Shown in pieces: positions 7,840-16,625 of a stretch of DNA of 64,000 nucleotides (the first letter of the stretch is position 1; each line of letters begins with the position of its first letter). The translations under genes and the position numbers were made by a program. Origin of the DNA: Herbiconiux sp. L3-i23 (lineage in GTDB: Bacteria; Actinomycetota; Actinomycetes; Actinomycetales; Microbacteriaceae). The notes beneath the pieces are model-generated. The model saw nothing but the letters and a program-made list of their open reading frames with translations, ran no database searches and was not told the DNA's origin. The stretch is from the NCBI RefSeq assembly GCF_023734115.1, contig NZ_AP025737.1, forward strand, positions 1,302,001 through 1,366,000, written 5' to 3'.

Positions 7840-8868
7840 TCAGGCTTTCGCGTACCGCCTCGCGATGGTCGACAGGGCGACGGCGAGCACCAGGATGCCG
7901 CCCTTGAACACGTACTGCCAGAAGGTGGGGGTGCCGAGCAGGCTCAGCCCGTTGAAGCCGACGCTCACGACCAGCACGCCGACGAGGGTGCCGAGGATGT
8001 GGAACTCGCCGTCGCGCAGCGTCGCGGAGCCGAGGAAGACCGCGGCGAACGAGTCCATCAGGTACCCGTCGGCGGCGCCGACCGTGCCCGAGCCGAGCAG
8101 GGAGGCGAGCAGGATGCCGGTGATGGCGGCGCACACTCCCGCGATCACGAACGCCGTGATCTTCGACCGGTCGGTGCGGATGCCGGCGAGACGCGCCGCG
8201 CTCTTGTTCGCTCCGACCGCCTGGATGCGCTGGCCCGTGGCGGTGCGGTTGAGGATCAGCCAGAGCAGCGCGACGACGATCGCCATGAACCAGATCGGGT
8301 TCTGGATGCCGAGGAAGCGGGCGAGGGTGATGTAGCTGAACTCGCGGGGCACGTCGATGATCGGCGAGCCCGCCGTGTACCCGAAGGCGAGGCCGGTGAG
8401 TATCGTCCCGACACCCAGTGTGGCGACCACCGCGTTGACCCGCGCCTTGGTGACGAGGATGCCGTTGACACCGCCGATGCCGCCGCCGATCGCGATGGTC
8501 ACCAGCACGGCGATGATGAGCGGCAGTCCCTGGTTGGCGACGAGTCCGGTGACGAGCACCCCGGCGAGGCTGGCGGCGTAGCCGACGCTGAGGTCGAACT
8601 CGCCGACCACCAGCACGAGCGTCAGCCCGCAGGCGATGATCGCGGTGAGCGCCGACTGGTTCACGATGCTGAGCAGGTTGGTCGGCGAGAGGAACGCGCC
8701 GTTCGGCACCGCCAAGCCGAAAATGATCAGCATGATCGCCATCGCGATGAGGGTGCCGTACTTCGACACGATGGTGAGGGCGAGGCGGCCGCGTCGCGAG
8801 TGCGGGGTCAGGCTTCCCTCGGTCGCGGCCGGGTTGGTGCTCGCGGGGTCGGGCAGTGTCGTGGTCAT
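7840..8868 (-). CDS. Ribose-type ABC transporter permease
   Basis: A 342-residue inner-membrane protein of the RbsC/MglC (BPD_transp_2) family with about 8-10 membrane helices. Signatures include ACGLTLVLVVGEFDLSVG (the conserved G-x-DLSVG loop), VVATLGVGTILTGL, and FAAVFLGSATLRDGEF near the end. It forms the channel with the double-ATPase upstream. The ATG overlaps the ATPase stop as ATGA. Sugar-type transport is the family norm, but neighbours suggest a lactone or its hydrolysis product may be the cargo. It is last in the operon and followed by a strong hairpin. Confidence 0.9.
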   Translation of the reverse strand: MTTTLPDPASTNPAATEGSLTPHSRRGRLALTIVSKYGTLIAMAIMLIIFGLAVPNGAFLSPTNLLSIVNQSALTAIIACGLTLVLVVGEFDLSVGYAASLAGVLVTGLVANQGLPLIIAVLVTIAIGGGIGGVNGILVTKARVNAVVATLGVGTILTGLAFGYTAGSPIIDVPREFSYITLARFLGIQNPIWFMAIVVALLWLILNRTATGQRIQAVGANKSAARLAGIRTDRSKITAFVIAGVCAAITGILLASLLGSGTVGAADGYLMDSFAAVFLGSATLRDGEFHILGTLVGVLVVSVGFNGLSLLGTPTFWQYVFKGGILVLAVALSTIARRYAKA

Positions 8869-10439
8869 GAGTCGGTTCCCTTTCCGGTCTCCCGGTCGAA
8901 GCTGAGTGAGAGGAGGCGGTCGACGGTGATGTCGCCTCCGACGAGTTCGCCCGAGACGTGCCCCTCGGCCATCACGACCACGCGGTCGCAGAGGGCGACG
9001 AGCTCCTCGTTGTCGGACGAGATGGCGAGCACGGCGGTGCCCTGCGCGGCGAGTTCGCGGATGACGCGGTGCACTTCGGCGCGGGCGCCGACGTCGACGC
9101 CGCGGGACGGCTCGTCGAGGATCAGCACCCGAGGGCGGTCGATGAGCCACCGCGCGATGGCGACCTTCTGCTGGTTCCCGCCCGACAGCGAGCTGACGAG
9201 GGCGCCGACGCCCGCCGACTTCACCGTCACCTCTCGGGCGATGTCCGTCGCGCGCCGGCGTCCCACCCCGAAGCGGAGAAACGGCCAGAGCGCCGAGCGG
9301 CGCAGCGAGCGCAGCGTGGAGATGTTGATGTTGAAGTCGATGGTGCGGTCGAGGAAGAGCCCCTCCGATCGGCGCTCCTCCGGGACGAGCCCGATGCCCG
9401 CGAGGACCGCGTCGGCGGGCTCGGCGAACCGGACCGGTCGACCCTCGAGCAGGACCTCGCCCGCGGTGCGCTTGTTCTCGCCGTAGACGAGCTTCGCGAG
9501 CTCGGTGCGGCCGGCGCCGACGAGTCCCGCGAGGCCGAGCACCTCGCCCTCGTGCACGGTGAGGGAGACATCGCGCACCAGGTGCCCGTCGGCGACGCCG
9601 CGCACCTCGAGCACCGGGCGACCGACGGGTGCCGGTTCGTGACCGCGCTCGGGGATCTCGAGGTCGCGGCCGACGATCGCGCTCACGAGTTCCGGCTTCG
9701 TCATCGGGGTGCCGACCGAGCGCCGCGTCACCGCGCCGTCCTTGAACACGGTGATGTCCTCGCACAGCTCGCTGACCTCGTCGAGCCGATGCGAGACGAA
9801 CAGCACCGCGGTGCCCGACGCCGCCAGCTCGCGGATGATCCGGTGCAGGCGGGTGGCCTCGGATGCGGACAGCGAGGCGGTGGGCTCGTCCATCGCGATC
9901 ATGCGGGCGTCCCGCATGAGCGCGCGACCGATGAGCACGAGCCACTGATCGGCGGTGGAGAGGTCGTCGACGTTGGTGTTCAGCCCGAAGTCCATGCCGA
10001 GCTTCTTCGCGACCGCCGACGCCCGCGCCCGAGCGGGCCGCCAATCGATGACGCCGAGCCGCGACGGCGGCTTCTGGCCGAGCATCATGTTCCGCAGCAC
10101 GTTCCAGCCGGGGATGAGGCTCATCTCCTGGTGGATGAAGGCGAGGCCGAGGCGGGAGGCGGCGTCGGGATCGGGGATCTCGACGGTCTCGCCCTCGACG
10201 ACGACCTCGCCGCCGTCGGGCTGCTCGATGCCGGCGAGGACCTTGATGAGGGTCGACTTGCCGGCGCCGTTGGCGCCGATGAGCCCGTGCACGACGCCCG
10301 GCCGCACGGCGAAGGACACCCCCTTCAGCGCGTACACGCCGCCGAAGGACTTGCTGATGTCGTTCACCCGGATGAGGTCGCCGCCGGTGCGGCGTCCCGT
10401 CGTCGCGGTGTCGGGGATGGAGTCGTTCACGGTGCTCAT
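8865..10439 (-). CDS. Sugar-type ABC transporter ATP-binding protein (RbsA/MglA-like)
   Basis: A 524-residue protein with two fused ABC domains, as in RbsA/MglA. The first has Walker A GANGAGKS at 55-62, a degenerate signature (LSTADQWLVLIGRAL) and Walker B MIAMDEPTASLS. The second has a degenerate Walker A (GLVGAGRTELAK), the signature LSGGNQQK and ILDEPSRGVDVGA. That asymmetry is normal for the family. It powers uptake through the downstream permease, which it overlaps by 4 bases (ATGA). The start is the ATG at MSTVND; the longer upstream frame runs into the binding-protein gene. Confidence 0.92.
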   Translation of the reverse strand: MSTVNDSIPDTATTGRRTGGDLIRVNDISKSFGGVYALKGVSFAVRPGVVHGLIGANGAGKSTLIKVLAGIEQPDGGEVVVEGETVEIPDPDAASRLGLAFIHQEMSLIPGWNVLRNMMLGQKPPSRLGVIDWRPARARASAVAKKLGMDFGLNTNVDDLSTADQWLVLIGRALMRDARMIAMDEPTASLSASEATRLHRIIRELAASGTAVLFVSHRLDEVSELCEDITVFKDGAVTRRSVGTPMTKPELVSAIVGRDLEIPERGHEPAPVGRPVLEVRGVADGHLVRDVSLTVHEGEVLGLAGLVGAGRTELAKLVYGENKRTAGEVLLEGRPVRFAEPADAVLAGIGLVPEERRSEGLFLDRTIDFNINISTLRSLRRSALWPFLRFGVGRRRATDIAREVTVKSAGVGALVSSLSGGNQQKVAIARWLIDRPRVLILDEPSRGVDVGARAEVHRVIRELAAQGTAVLAISSDNEELVALCDRVVVMAEGHVSGELVGGDITVDRLLSLSFDRETGKGTDS

Positions 10440-10452
10440 CGGCGCCTCCTGC

Positions 10453-11436
10453 TCAGTCGAGCGCTTCGGGGTGTTCGGCGAGGAAGTCGTCGATGGTGTC
10501 GGCGGTGACGAGGACACCCGGGACGTCGACCGTCTCGGCCTCGGTGCTGCCGTTCTCGATCGCCTCGAGGGTCTTCTCGAACATGGTGCGCCCCTCGAGG
10601 GTGCCGTCCTCGTACACGGTCGCCGTGAGCGAGCCGTCCTGGACCGCCTTGATGGCGGTGCTCGATCCGTTGATGCCGTAGGTCAGCACGTCGGTGCGTC
10701 CCGTCTGCTTCAGCGCCGAGATGGCGCCGAGGGTCGGGTCCTCCCAGCAGCCCCAGATCGCGAGGTTGCCGCCCGCGGGGTGGGCGCCGAGCCAGGCGGT
10801 GGCGTAGTCGGCGCCGTCTTGCAGGAAGCCGGGGATGCCGACCTCGTTCTTCGTGACCCGGATGTTCGGGTAGTCGGCGAGCATCTCGTCGAACAGCGCC
10901 TCGCGGTCGCGGCAGACCTGACCGGTGCGGTAGGTGAGGGCGAGCACGTCGCCGTCGTCACCGATCGCGTCGAGCAGCGCCTGGGTGGCGGGCTCGGCGA
11001 ACGGGGCGCCGTCGCCGGTCGTCATCACGACGCCCGGAGCGATTCCGCCACCCCAGGTGGCGACGGGGATGCCCGCGTTCTGAGCGGCGCTCAGTCCGGC
11101 GCCGAGCGAGCTCGCCGGGAAGACGAGGTCGAAGATCATGCCGGCGTTCTTGTTCACGAAGTTCGTGATGGCCGCGTTCGCCTGGTCGGCGTTGCCTGCG
11201 GCGTCGACGACCTCGACCGTCCATCCCGCCTCCTCGGCCGCCTCGGTGGCGCCGGCGATGACGCGGGCGTTGTTCGCGTCGGTGGCGCTGATGGTGACGA
11301 TGCCGAGCAGGGTGCTCTTCGGCTCGCCGCCCTCCGCCGCCGCGCCGGGGACATCGTCGGGGGTGCTGCAGGCGGTGACCGCCAACAGGGCGGCGCCGGC
11401 CAGGGCCAGCGCGAGAACTGCTTTGTTCTTCCGCAT
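10453..11436 (-). CDS. Ribose-type ABC transporter substrate-binding lipoprotein
   Basis: A 327-residue secreted periplasmic-binding-protein-like protein of family Peripla_BP_4. The signal ends in a lipobox with the lipid Cys at residue 23 (LLAVTAC). The mature part shows STLLGIVTISATDANNARVIAGATEAAEEAGW at the first Rossmann unit and IFDLVFPASSLGAGLSAAQNAGIPVATWGGG in the hinge region. It captures the substrate outside the cell. GAGGAG lies before the ATG. It is second in the operon after the lactonase and 13 bases before the ATPase start. Its ligand is unknown. Confidence 0.88.
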   Translation of the reverse strand: MRKNKAVLALALAGAALLAVTACSTPDDVPGAAAEGGEPKSTLLGIVTISATDANNARVIAGATEAAEEAGWTVEVVDAAGNADQANAAITNFVNKNAGMIFDLVFPASSLGAGLSAAQNAGIPVATWGGGIAPGVVMTTGDGAPFAEPATQALLDAIGDDGDVLALTYRTGQVCRDREALFDEMLADYPNIRVTKNEVGIPGFLQDGADYATAWLGAHPAGGNLAIWGCWEDPTLGAISALKQTGRTDVLTYGINGSSTAIKAVQDGSLTATVYEDGTLEGRTMFEKTLEAIENGSTEAETVDVPGVLVTADTIDDFLAEHPEALD

Positions 11437-11459
11437 TGTGAACTCCTCGTGGTTCTTCG

Positions 11460-11551
11460 GTGTGGTGCAGGGATCGGTGGTGTTAGGGACAGTGGTGTTG
11501 GGGACAGTGGTGCTGGGGATCGGTGGTGCTGGATCGGTGGTGTCGGTGGTC
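11460..11551. repeat. Short degenerate tandem repeat in lactonase-binding-protein spacer
   Basis: About six imperfect copies of a GGTGGTGTTGGGGACA-like motif of roughly 13-18 bp (variants GGGATCGGTGGTG and GGGACAGTGGTG) fill the gap between the lactonase stop and the binding-protein leader. This is low-complexity DNA with no open frame of its own. Confidence 0.6.
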
Positions 11552-12437
11552 AGGGAAGCTCGGCCGCCGCAGGGGCGGGGGCGGTCAGCCGCGACGCGCT
11601 GCCGGGGGCGAGCAGCAGCTCGGCGACCGAGAGGCCGTCGTCGTACTTGCGCGACGGGTGCCGGCTGAACGTGGCGTACTCGTGCACGATGACGAGGCGG
11701 TTCGTATCGCCCGCCGTGCGGGCCATCTCGTCGATGATCTGCAGGCCGCGCCATCCGCTGCCGCCGCCGAAGCCGATGTTCACCATCTCGCCGGAGCCGC
11801 CGATACCCTCGGCGTTCTCGTAGCTGTACAGGGCGTCGCCGGTGACGACCCAGTTCTGACCGGCGTCCTCGACGACGACGTACTGGCCGCCCATGGTGTG
11901 GGTGTCGTACGCGGTGCGGATGTGCAGGCCGGGGAAGAGGTTCTCGACCGGGCCGTCGAGGAGGGTCAGGCGGCCGCTCGCGGCGAGCTTCTCGAGCTCG
12001 GTGACATCCTCCGGGTCGAGGGCGCCGATGATCGAGCTGTACAGGTGACGGTTGTCGAGCGCCCAGCGCGAGCTCTCGAGCTCGATCTTCTGCAGGTAGA
12101 AGGTCGCGTTGGGGAAGTAGCGGTACCCGCCCGCGTGGTCGTAGTGCGCGTGGGTGAGGATGACCGTGTCGATCTCGTCGGGCGTCACGCCGACCTTCGC
12201 GAGCACCTCGGCCGGCGGCTGCCAGTCGACGATGTCGTTGATGTCGTTGTAGTGCTTGTTCGACGACGCGTTGTCGTGGCCGATGTCGACGAGGATCTTG
12301 TGCCCGCCGCCCTCGATGTAGGCGTAGCTGTAGGCGAACATCCTGGTCCCGGCGTTCCACTGTCCGTAGAAGATGCAGCCCATGGGCTGTTCCAGGCAGT
12401 GGGAGTACTCGAGCATCCAGATGGAGTACGACGACAT
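11550..12437 (-). CDS. MBL-fold lactonase, N-acyl-homoserine-lactonase family
   Basis: A 295-residue metallo-beta-lactamase-fold hydrolase. The zinc motif HAHYDHAGG has His96, His98, Asp100 and His101. Further ligands are suggested by VVTGDAL (Asp) and VIVHEYATFS (His). N-terminal sequence MLEYSHCLEQPMG and length match AhlD/AttM-type lactonases, which open homoserine lactones or gamma-butyrolactones. No signal peptide is present, so it is cytoplasmic. The ATG is preferred over the GTG two codons upstream because GGAAGG is 6 bases before it. It is first gene of the operon with the ABC transporter and divergent from the Fic gene. Confidence 0.8.
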   Translation of the reverse strand: MSSYSIWMLEYSHCLEQPMGCIFYGQWNAGTRMFAYSYAYIEGGGHKILVDIGHDNASSNKHYNDINDIVDWQPPAEVLAKVGVTPDEIDTVILTHAHYDHAGGYRYFPNATFYLQKIELESSRWALDNRHLYSSIIGALDPEDVTELEKLAASGRLTLLDGPVENLFPGLHIRTAYDTHTMGGQYVVVEDAGQNWVVTGDALYSYENAEGIGGSGEMVNIGFGGGSGWRGLQIIDEMARTAGDTNRLVIVHEYATFSRHPSRKYDDGLSVAELLLAPGSASRLTAPAPAAAELP

Positions 12438-12644
12438 CGTCACCCTTCCGCGAGGGCGCCTTCACCCTCAGTAATCGATTTCTGGAGCGTATGGGGCACT
12501 GAAGGGCTCGGCCAACCGCTGGAGACCGCCCATCCGGCCACTTCCGATAACTGACCCGGCCATGCCCTCCGATGAGGACGCAGCCGTTCATAGCGGCGCT
12601 CTTGTTATTGTTTAAGCGATCATCCGGAACGAGGTTGTGCAGGT
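12438..12644. promoter_or_regulatory. Divergent regulatory region between lactonase operon and Fic gene
   Basis: A 207-bp non-coding gap serving both directions. It is locally AT-richer than the genes (TTGTTATTGTTTAAGCGAT near 12602-12620). No regulator gene lies beside it and no clear operator palindrome was found. Confidence 0.45.
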
Positions 12645-13838
12645 ATGACGAGTCCCAGCGACGAGGCGTGGCCCGCCGTCGCGTTCGAGGAACGCACCTG
12701 GGACCCCGCCACCGAGGTGCGCGACTCGTTCTCGCCCATCCGCGCGGAGTCGGGTCCGTACCGGGCCATCGTCCCCGCCGCCATCGCCGAGCGACCCGTC
12801 CGGGTCGACGACGCCATCGCGGCGCTCGCCGCCGACGCGACCGCGGAGCTGATCCGGCTCGACGCCGAGTTCGGCTACCGGGACGAGGCGGTGCCGCCAC
12901 TGCTCGTCCGGGCCGAGAGCGCCGCGAGCTCCTCGATCGAACGGGTCAGCGCCTCCGCCCTGTCGGTCGCGCTCGCCGAGTTCGAGGAGTCCGTCGACCC
13001 GGCGGCCGGTCAGCTGGTCAGCCACAGCCGTGCGATCGAACTCGCCCGGGCGCGGGCCGCGTCACTCGACGAGGACGCGATCGTCTCGGTTCAGCGCACC
13101 CTCATGGCCTCGAGCCGTCCCGAGCGTCGCGGACGGTGGCGCGACCAGCAGGTGTGGATCGGAGGAGGGGCACGCGGACCGGCGCGCGCCGCGTTCGTGC
13201 CGCCCCACGTGTCCCGTCTCCCCGCCGCGATGGACGACCTGATCCGCTTCATGCGCCGACCGCAGTTGCAGCCGCTCGTGCAGATCGCGGTCGCGCACGC
13301 GCAGTACGAGACGATTCACCCGTTCCTCGAGGTGAACGGCCGCACCGGGCGTTCGCTCGTGCAGGCGATGCTGCGCCGCGCCGACGTTGCCCGCACCCTC
13401 GTCATCCCGATCTCCGCGGGACTGTCCGAGGACACCGCCGGGTACTTCGACGCGCTGACCCGGTACCGCTCCGGACGTCTCGAGCCGATCGTCGAGATCT
13501 TCGCCACTGCCGCGATCTCCGCGGTGGAGAGCAGCAGACAGATGGCCGACGACCTCGTGCAGGTGCGTTCGACGTGGTCGCAGCGCTGCACGGCACGTCA
13601 AGGCTCGGGCGCGCGGCGTCTGCTGCCGCTGCTCGAGACCCGGCCGGTGCTCACCTCCGCGTCCGCGATGGAGCACCTGCGGGTCAGCGCCCCCAACGCG
13701 CAGCTCGCGATCGACCGGCTCGTCGCCGACGGCATCCTCACCCAGGTGGGCGGGGCCCGTCGCAACCGCGTGTGGGCGGCCACCGGACTGCTCGCCGTGG
13801 TCGACGCCTTCTCGGAGCGCACGCGCCGTCAGCGCTGA
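12645..13838 (+). CDS. Fic-family protein (AMPylase/nucleotidyltransferase fold)
   Basis: A 397-residue protein. The N-terminal helical part has SSSIER at 95-100, the place and spacing of the autoinhibitory (S/T)xxxE motif. A Fic domain (about 125-290) has the flap WIGGGARGPARAAFVPP and catalytic loop HPFLEVNGRTGR at 225-236. A winged-helix-like C terminus follows (about 325-390). Fic enzymes usually transfer AMP from ATP to a protein hydroxyl. Here the loop reads E-V-N-G-R where the consensus is (D/E)-G-N-G-R. The catalytic His, Asn and final Arg are kept, so activity is plausible. It is a single gene, not paired with an obvious antitoxin. Confidence 0.88.
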   Translation: MTSPSDEAWPAVAFEERTWDPATEVRDSFSPIRAESGPYRAIVPAAIAERPVRVDDAIAALAADATAELIRLDAEFGYRDEAVPPLLVRAESAASSSIERVSASALSVALAEFEESVDPAAGQLVSHSRAIELARARAASLDEDAIVSVQRTLMASSRPERRGRWRDQQVWIGGGARGPARAAFVPPHVSRLPAAMDDLIRFMRRPQLQPLVQIAVAHAQYETIHPFLEVNGRTGRSLVQAMLRRADVARTLVIPISAGLSEDTAGYFDALTRYRSGRLEPIVEIFATAAISAVESSRQMADDLVQVRSTWSQRCTARQGSGARRLLPLLETRPVLTSASAMEHLRVSAPNAQLAIDRLVADGILTQVGGARRNRVWAATGLLAVVDAFSERTRRQR

Positions 13839-13903
13839 TCTTCCGGCTCCCCCCTCCTTGTCGCGGGCCCGCGGGAGGCGAGGCGATGGGGGAGGATCGA
13901 GGG

Positions 13904-16393
13904 GTGAGCCTTCTCGATCGCATGCCGTCCACCGACGACCCGGACCAGGCGTACGAGGGCTTCGTCGGGTGGGCTGAGGACCAGGGCTATTCGCTCTACG
14001 AGGCGCAGGACGAGGCCGTGCTCGAGATCGCGAGCGGATCTAACGTCATCCTCTCGACCCCGACCGGCAGCGGGAAATCGCTCGTCGCGGTCGCCGCGCA
14101 CGCGGTCGCCGTCGCGCAGGGCAAGCGCTCGTTCTACACGGCCCCGATCAAGGCGCTCGTCAGCGAGAAGTTCTTCGCCCTCGTGGAGGTGTTCGGCGCC
14201 GAGAACGTGGGAATGGTCACCGGCGACTCCTCGGTCAACGGCGACGCCCCGATCGTCTGCTGCACCGCCGAGATCCTCGCAAACATGGCGCTTCGCCGCG
14301 GCCCCGATGCCGACATCGACCAGGTCGTGATGGACGAGTTCCACTTCTACGCCGACCCCGACCGCGGCTGGGCGTGGCAGGTGCCGCTGCTGACACTCGC
14401 CGACACCCAGTTCGTGCTCATGTCGGCGACGCTCGGCGACGTCGCCGACCTCGCCGCCGACCTCAGCGATCGGACCGGGCGCGACACGGCGCGGATCACG
14501 GGCGTCGACCGGCCGATCCCGCTGCACTTCTACTACGCCACCACCCCGGTGCAGGAGACCGTCGAGGAGCTGCTGCAGAGCGATCAGGCGCCCGTCTACA
14601 TCGTGCACTTCTCGCAGGCCGCCGCCATGGAGCGCGCGCAGGCGCTCGCGAGCATCTCCGTGCAGACCCGCGCCGGCCGGGACCTGATCGCCGAGGAGAT
14701 CGGCGGGTTCCGCTTCACCACCGCGTTCGGACGCACCCTCAGCCGGCTGCTGCGCCTCGGCATCGGCGTCCATCACGCCGGGATGCTGCCGAAGTACCGA
14801 CGGCTGGTCGAGCAGCTCGCCCAGCGCGGGCTGCTGCGGGTCATCTGCGGCACCGACACGCTCGGGGTCGGCATCAACGTCCCCATCCGCAGCGTCCTGC
14901 TCACCGCTCTCACCAAGTTCGACGGCACGAAGATGCGCCAGCTCACCGCCCGCGAGTTCCACCAGATCGCGGGCCGCGCCGGGCGCGCGGGTTTCGACAC
15001 CGCAGGCACCGTGCTGGTGCAGGCGCCGGAGCACGAGATCGAAAACGCGCGCGCCATCGAGAAGGCGGGCGACGACCCGAAGAAGAAGCGGAAGATCATC
15101 CGCAAGAAGGCGCCGGAGGGGTTCGTCTCATGGGGCGAGCCGAGCTTCCGCAAGCTCGAAACGGCCGAGCCCGAGGCGCTCACCAGCCGCATGGTGCTGA
15201 CCGCCGCGATGCTCGTCAACGTCATCGCGCGCGGCGGCGACGTGTTCGCAGGCGTCCGCGCCCTCGTCTTCGACAACCACGAGCCGCGCGCCCGCCAGTA
15301 CGCGCTCGCGCGGCGGGCGATCGGCATCTACCGCACCCTCGTCGCCGCGGGGGTCGTCGAGAGCGTCGACGGCACCATCCGCCTCACGGTCGACCTCGAC
15401 CCGAACTTCGCGCTCAACCAGCCGCTGTCGCCGTTCGCGCTCGGGGCGCTCGAGCTGCTCGACCGGGACTCGCCGACCTACGCCCTCGACGTCGTCAGCG
15501 TGATCGAGTCGACCCTCGACGACCCGCGCCCGGTGCTGTCGCAGCAGGAGTTCGCCGCCCGCGGCGAGGCGGTCGCCGCGATGAAGGCCGACGGCGTCGA
15601 GTACGAGGAGCGGACGGCGGCGCTCGAGGACGTCACCTATCCGAAGCCGCTCGCCGAACTGCTGTTCGCCGCGTTCGAGACCTTCGCCGCGGGGCAGCCG
15701 TGGGTGCGCGACTTCGAGCTGCGCCCCAAGTCGGTGGTGCGCGACATGTTCGAGCGGGCCATGTCGTTCACCGAGTTCGTCGGCGCCTACCAGCTCGGCC
15801 GCAGCGAGGGACTGGTGCTGCGCTACCTCTCGGACGCGTTCCGCGCGATCCGGCAGACCGTGCCGCCCGAGGCGAAGAGCGAGGAGCTCCTCGACATCAT
15901 CGAGTGGCTCGGCGAGCTGGTGCGCCAGGTCGACTCGAGCCTGGTGGACGAGTGGGAGCAGCTCGTCGCCCCCTCGGCCGACCCCGATGCTCCCGTCGTG
16001 CCGCCCGCACCGCCGAGCATCCTCACCAACCGACGCGCGTTCCTCGTGCTGGTGCGCAACGAGATGTTCCGGCGCGTGCAGCTGATGGCGCTCGACAAGC
16101 CGGAGGAGCTCGCGGCGCTCGACGGCCCGGGCGGCCTCGACGCCGACGGATGGGCGGACGCGCTCGACGCCTACTACGGCGAGCACGCCAGCATCGGCAC
16201 CGGAGCCTCCGCGCGCGGTCCGATGATGATCGTGATCGATGAGGATGCGCGTCCTGGGTACTGGGCGGTCGAGCAGATCCTCGACGACCCCGCTGGCGAT
16301 CGGGACTGGCGCATCCGGGCAGAGGTCGACCTCGACGGTTCGGACGAAGCGGGCACTGCCGTCGTCCGGACCGCCGAGGTCGTCAGGCTCTGA
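13904..16393 (+). CDS. Ski2-like DEAD/DEAH helicase with DUF3516
   Basis: An 829-residue superfamily-2 helicase of the actinobacterial DUF3516 type. It has Walker A TPTGSGKS at 52-59, DEFH at 144-147, SAT in LMSATLGD, and motif VI-like FHQIAGRAGRAG in the C-terminal helicase domain. The long C-terminal DUF3516 region carries a basic patch KKKRKIIRKKAPEGF. Relatives resemble RNA-processing Ski2/Mtr4 enzymes, though the bacterial role is not settled. The GTG start has GGGGGAGGA 7 bases upstream. An in-frame ATG six codons earlier also has a purine-rich site. A 12-bp palindrome, CGCGGGCCCGCG, lies 31 bases before the start. Confidence 0.88.
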   Translation: MSLLDRMPSTDDPDQAYEGFVGWAEDQGYSLYEAQDEAVLEIASGSNVILSTPTGSGKSLVAVAAHAVAVAQGKRSFYTAPIKALVSEKFFALVEVFGAENVGMVTGDSSVNGDAPIVCCTAEILANMALRRGPDADIDQVVMDEFHFYADPDRGWAWQVPLLTLADTQFVLMSATLGDVADLAADLSDRTGRDTARITGVDRPIPLHFYYATTPVQETVEELLQSDQAPVYIVHFSQAAAMERAQALASISVQTRAGRDLIAEEIGGFRFTTAFGRTLSRLLRLGIGVHHAGMLPKYRRLVEQLAQRGLLRVICGTDTLGVGINVPIRSVLLTALTKFDGTKMRQLTAREFHQIAGRAGRAGFDTAGTVLVQAPEHEIENARAIEKAGDDPKKKRKIIRKKAPEGFVSWGEPSFRKLETAEPEALTSRMVLTAAMLVNVIARGGDVFAGVRALVFDNHEPRARQYALARRAIGIYRTLVAAGVVESVDGTIRLTVDLDPNFALNQPLSPFALGALELLDRDSPTYALDVVSVIESTLDDPRPVLSQQEFAARGEAVAAMKADGVEYEERTAALEDVTYPKPLAELLFAAFETFAAGQPWVRDFELRPKSVVRDMFERAMSFTEFVGAYQLGRSEGLVLRYLSDAFRAIRQTVPPEAKSEELLDIIEWLGELVRQVDSSLVDEWEQLVAPSADPDAPVVPPAPPSILTNRRAFLVLVRNEMFRRVQLMALDKPEELAALDGPGGLDADGWADALDAYYGEHASIGTGASARGPMMIVIDEDARPGYWAVEQILDDPAGDRDWRIRAEVDLDGSDEAGTAVVRTAEVVRL

Positions 16394-16420
16394 GCCGGTC
16401 TTACGAAAAGGGGCGCAGGA

Positions 16421-16525
16421 TCATCCCTCGGCCTGCGACGGTTTGCCGTCGCTCGCCTGGACGTCGTGCTCCTCGGTCTGTGGCTCTTCGCCCTCGGCCT
16501 GCGAGGGCTTATCCGGGTCTGCCAT
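16421..16525 (-). CDS. Very small acidic protein (34 residues)
   Basis: It begins MADPDKPSQAEGEEPQTEEH and ends DGKPSQAEG. The peptide KPSQAEG occurs twice, at residues 6-12 and 28-34, so it looks like an internal duplication. A strong ribosome site (AAAGGAGAACAG before ATG) supports translation. There is no known family. It lies convergent to the helicase, with the MRJP-like gene upstream on the same strand. It belongs by style to the acidic proteins scattered through this window. Confidence 0.55.
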   Translation of the reverse strand: MADPDKPSQAEGEEPQTEEHDVQASDGKPSQAEG

Positions 16526-16625
16526 CTGTTCTCCTTTCGTCGGGAATCAGGTCGTGGGAAGTCGTGATCGGTGCGTGTCGGCGCTTCGGCAGCTCGGTGG
16601 TTGGACAGCTCAGCAGTGCGACAGC

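Noticed and set aside
12645-16393. Fic gene and DUF3516 helicase as a defence pair
   Set aside because: They are same-strand neighbours with a 65-bp gap holding its own ribosome sites and a palindrome. Nothing beyond adjacency links them.
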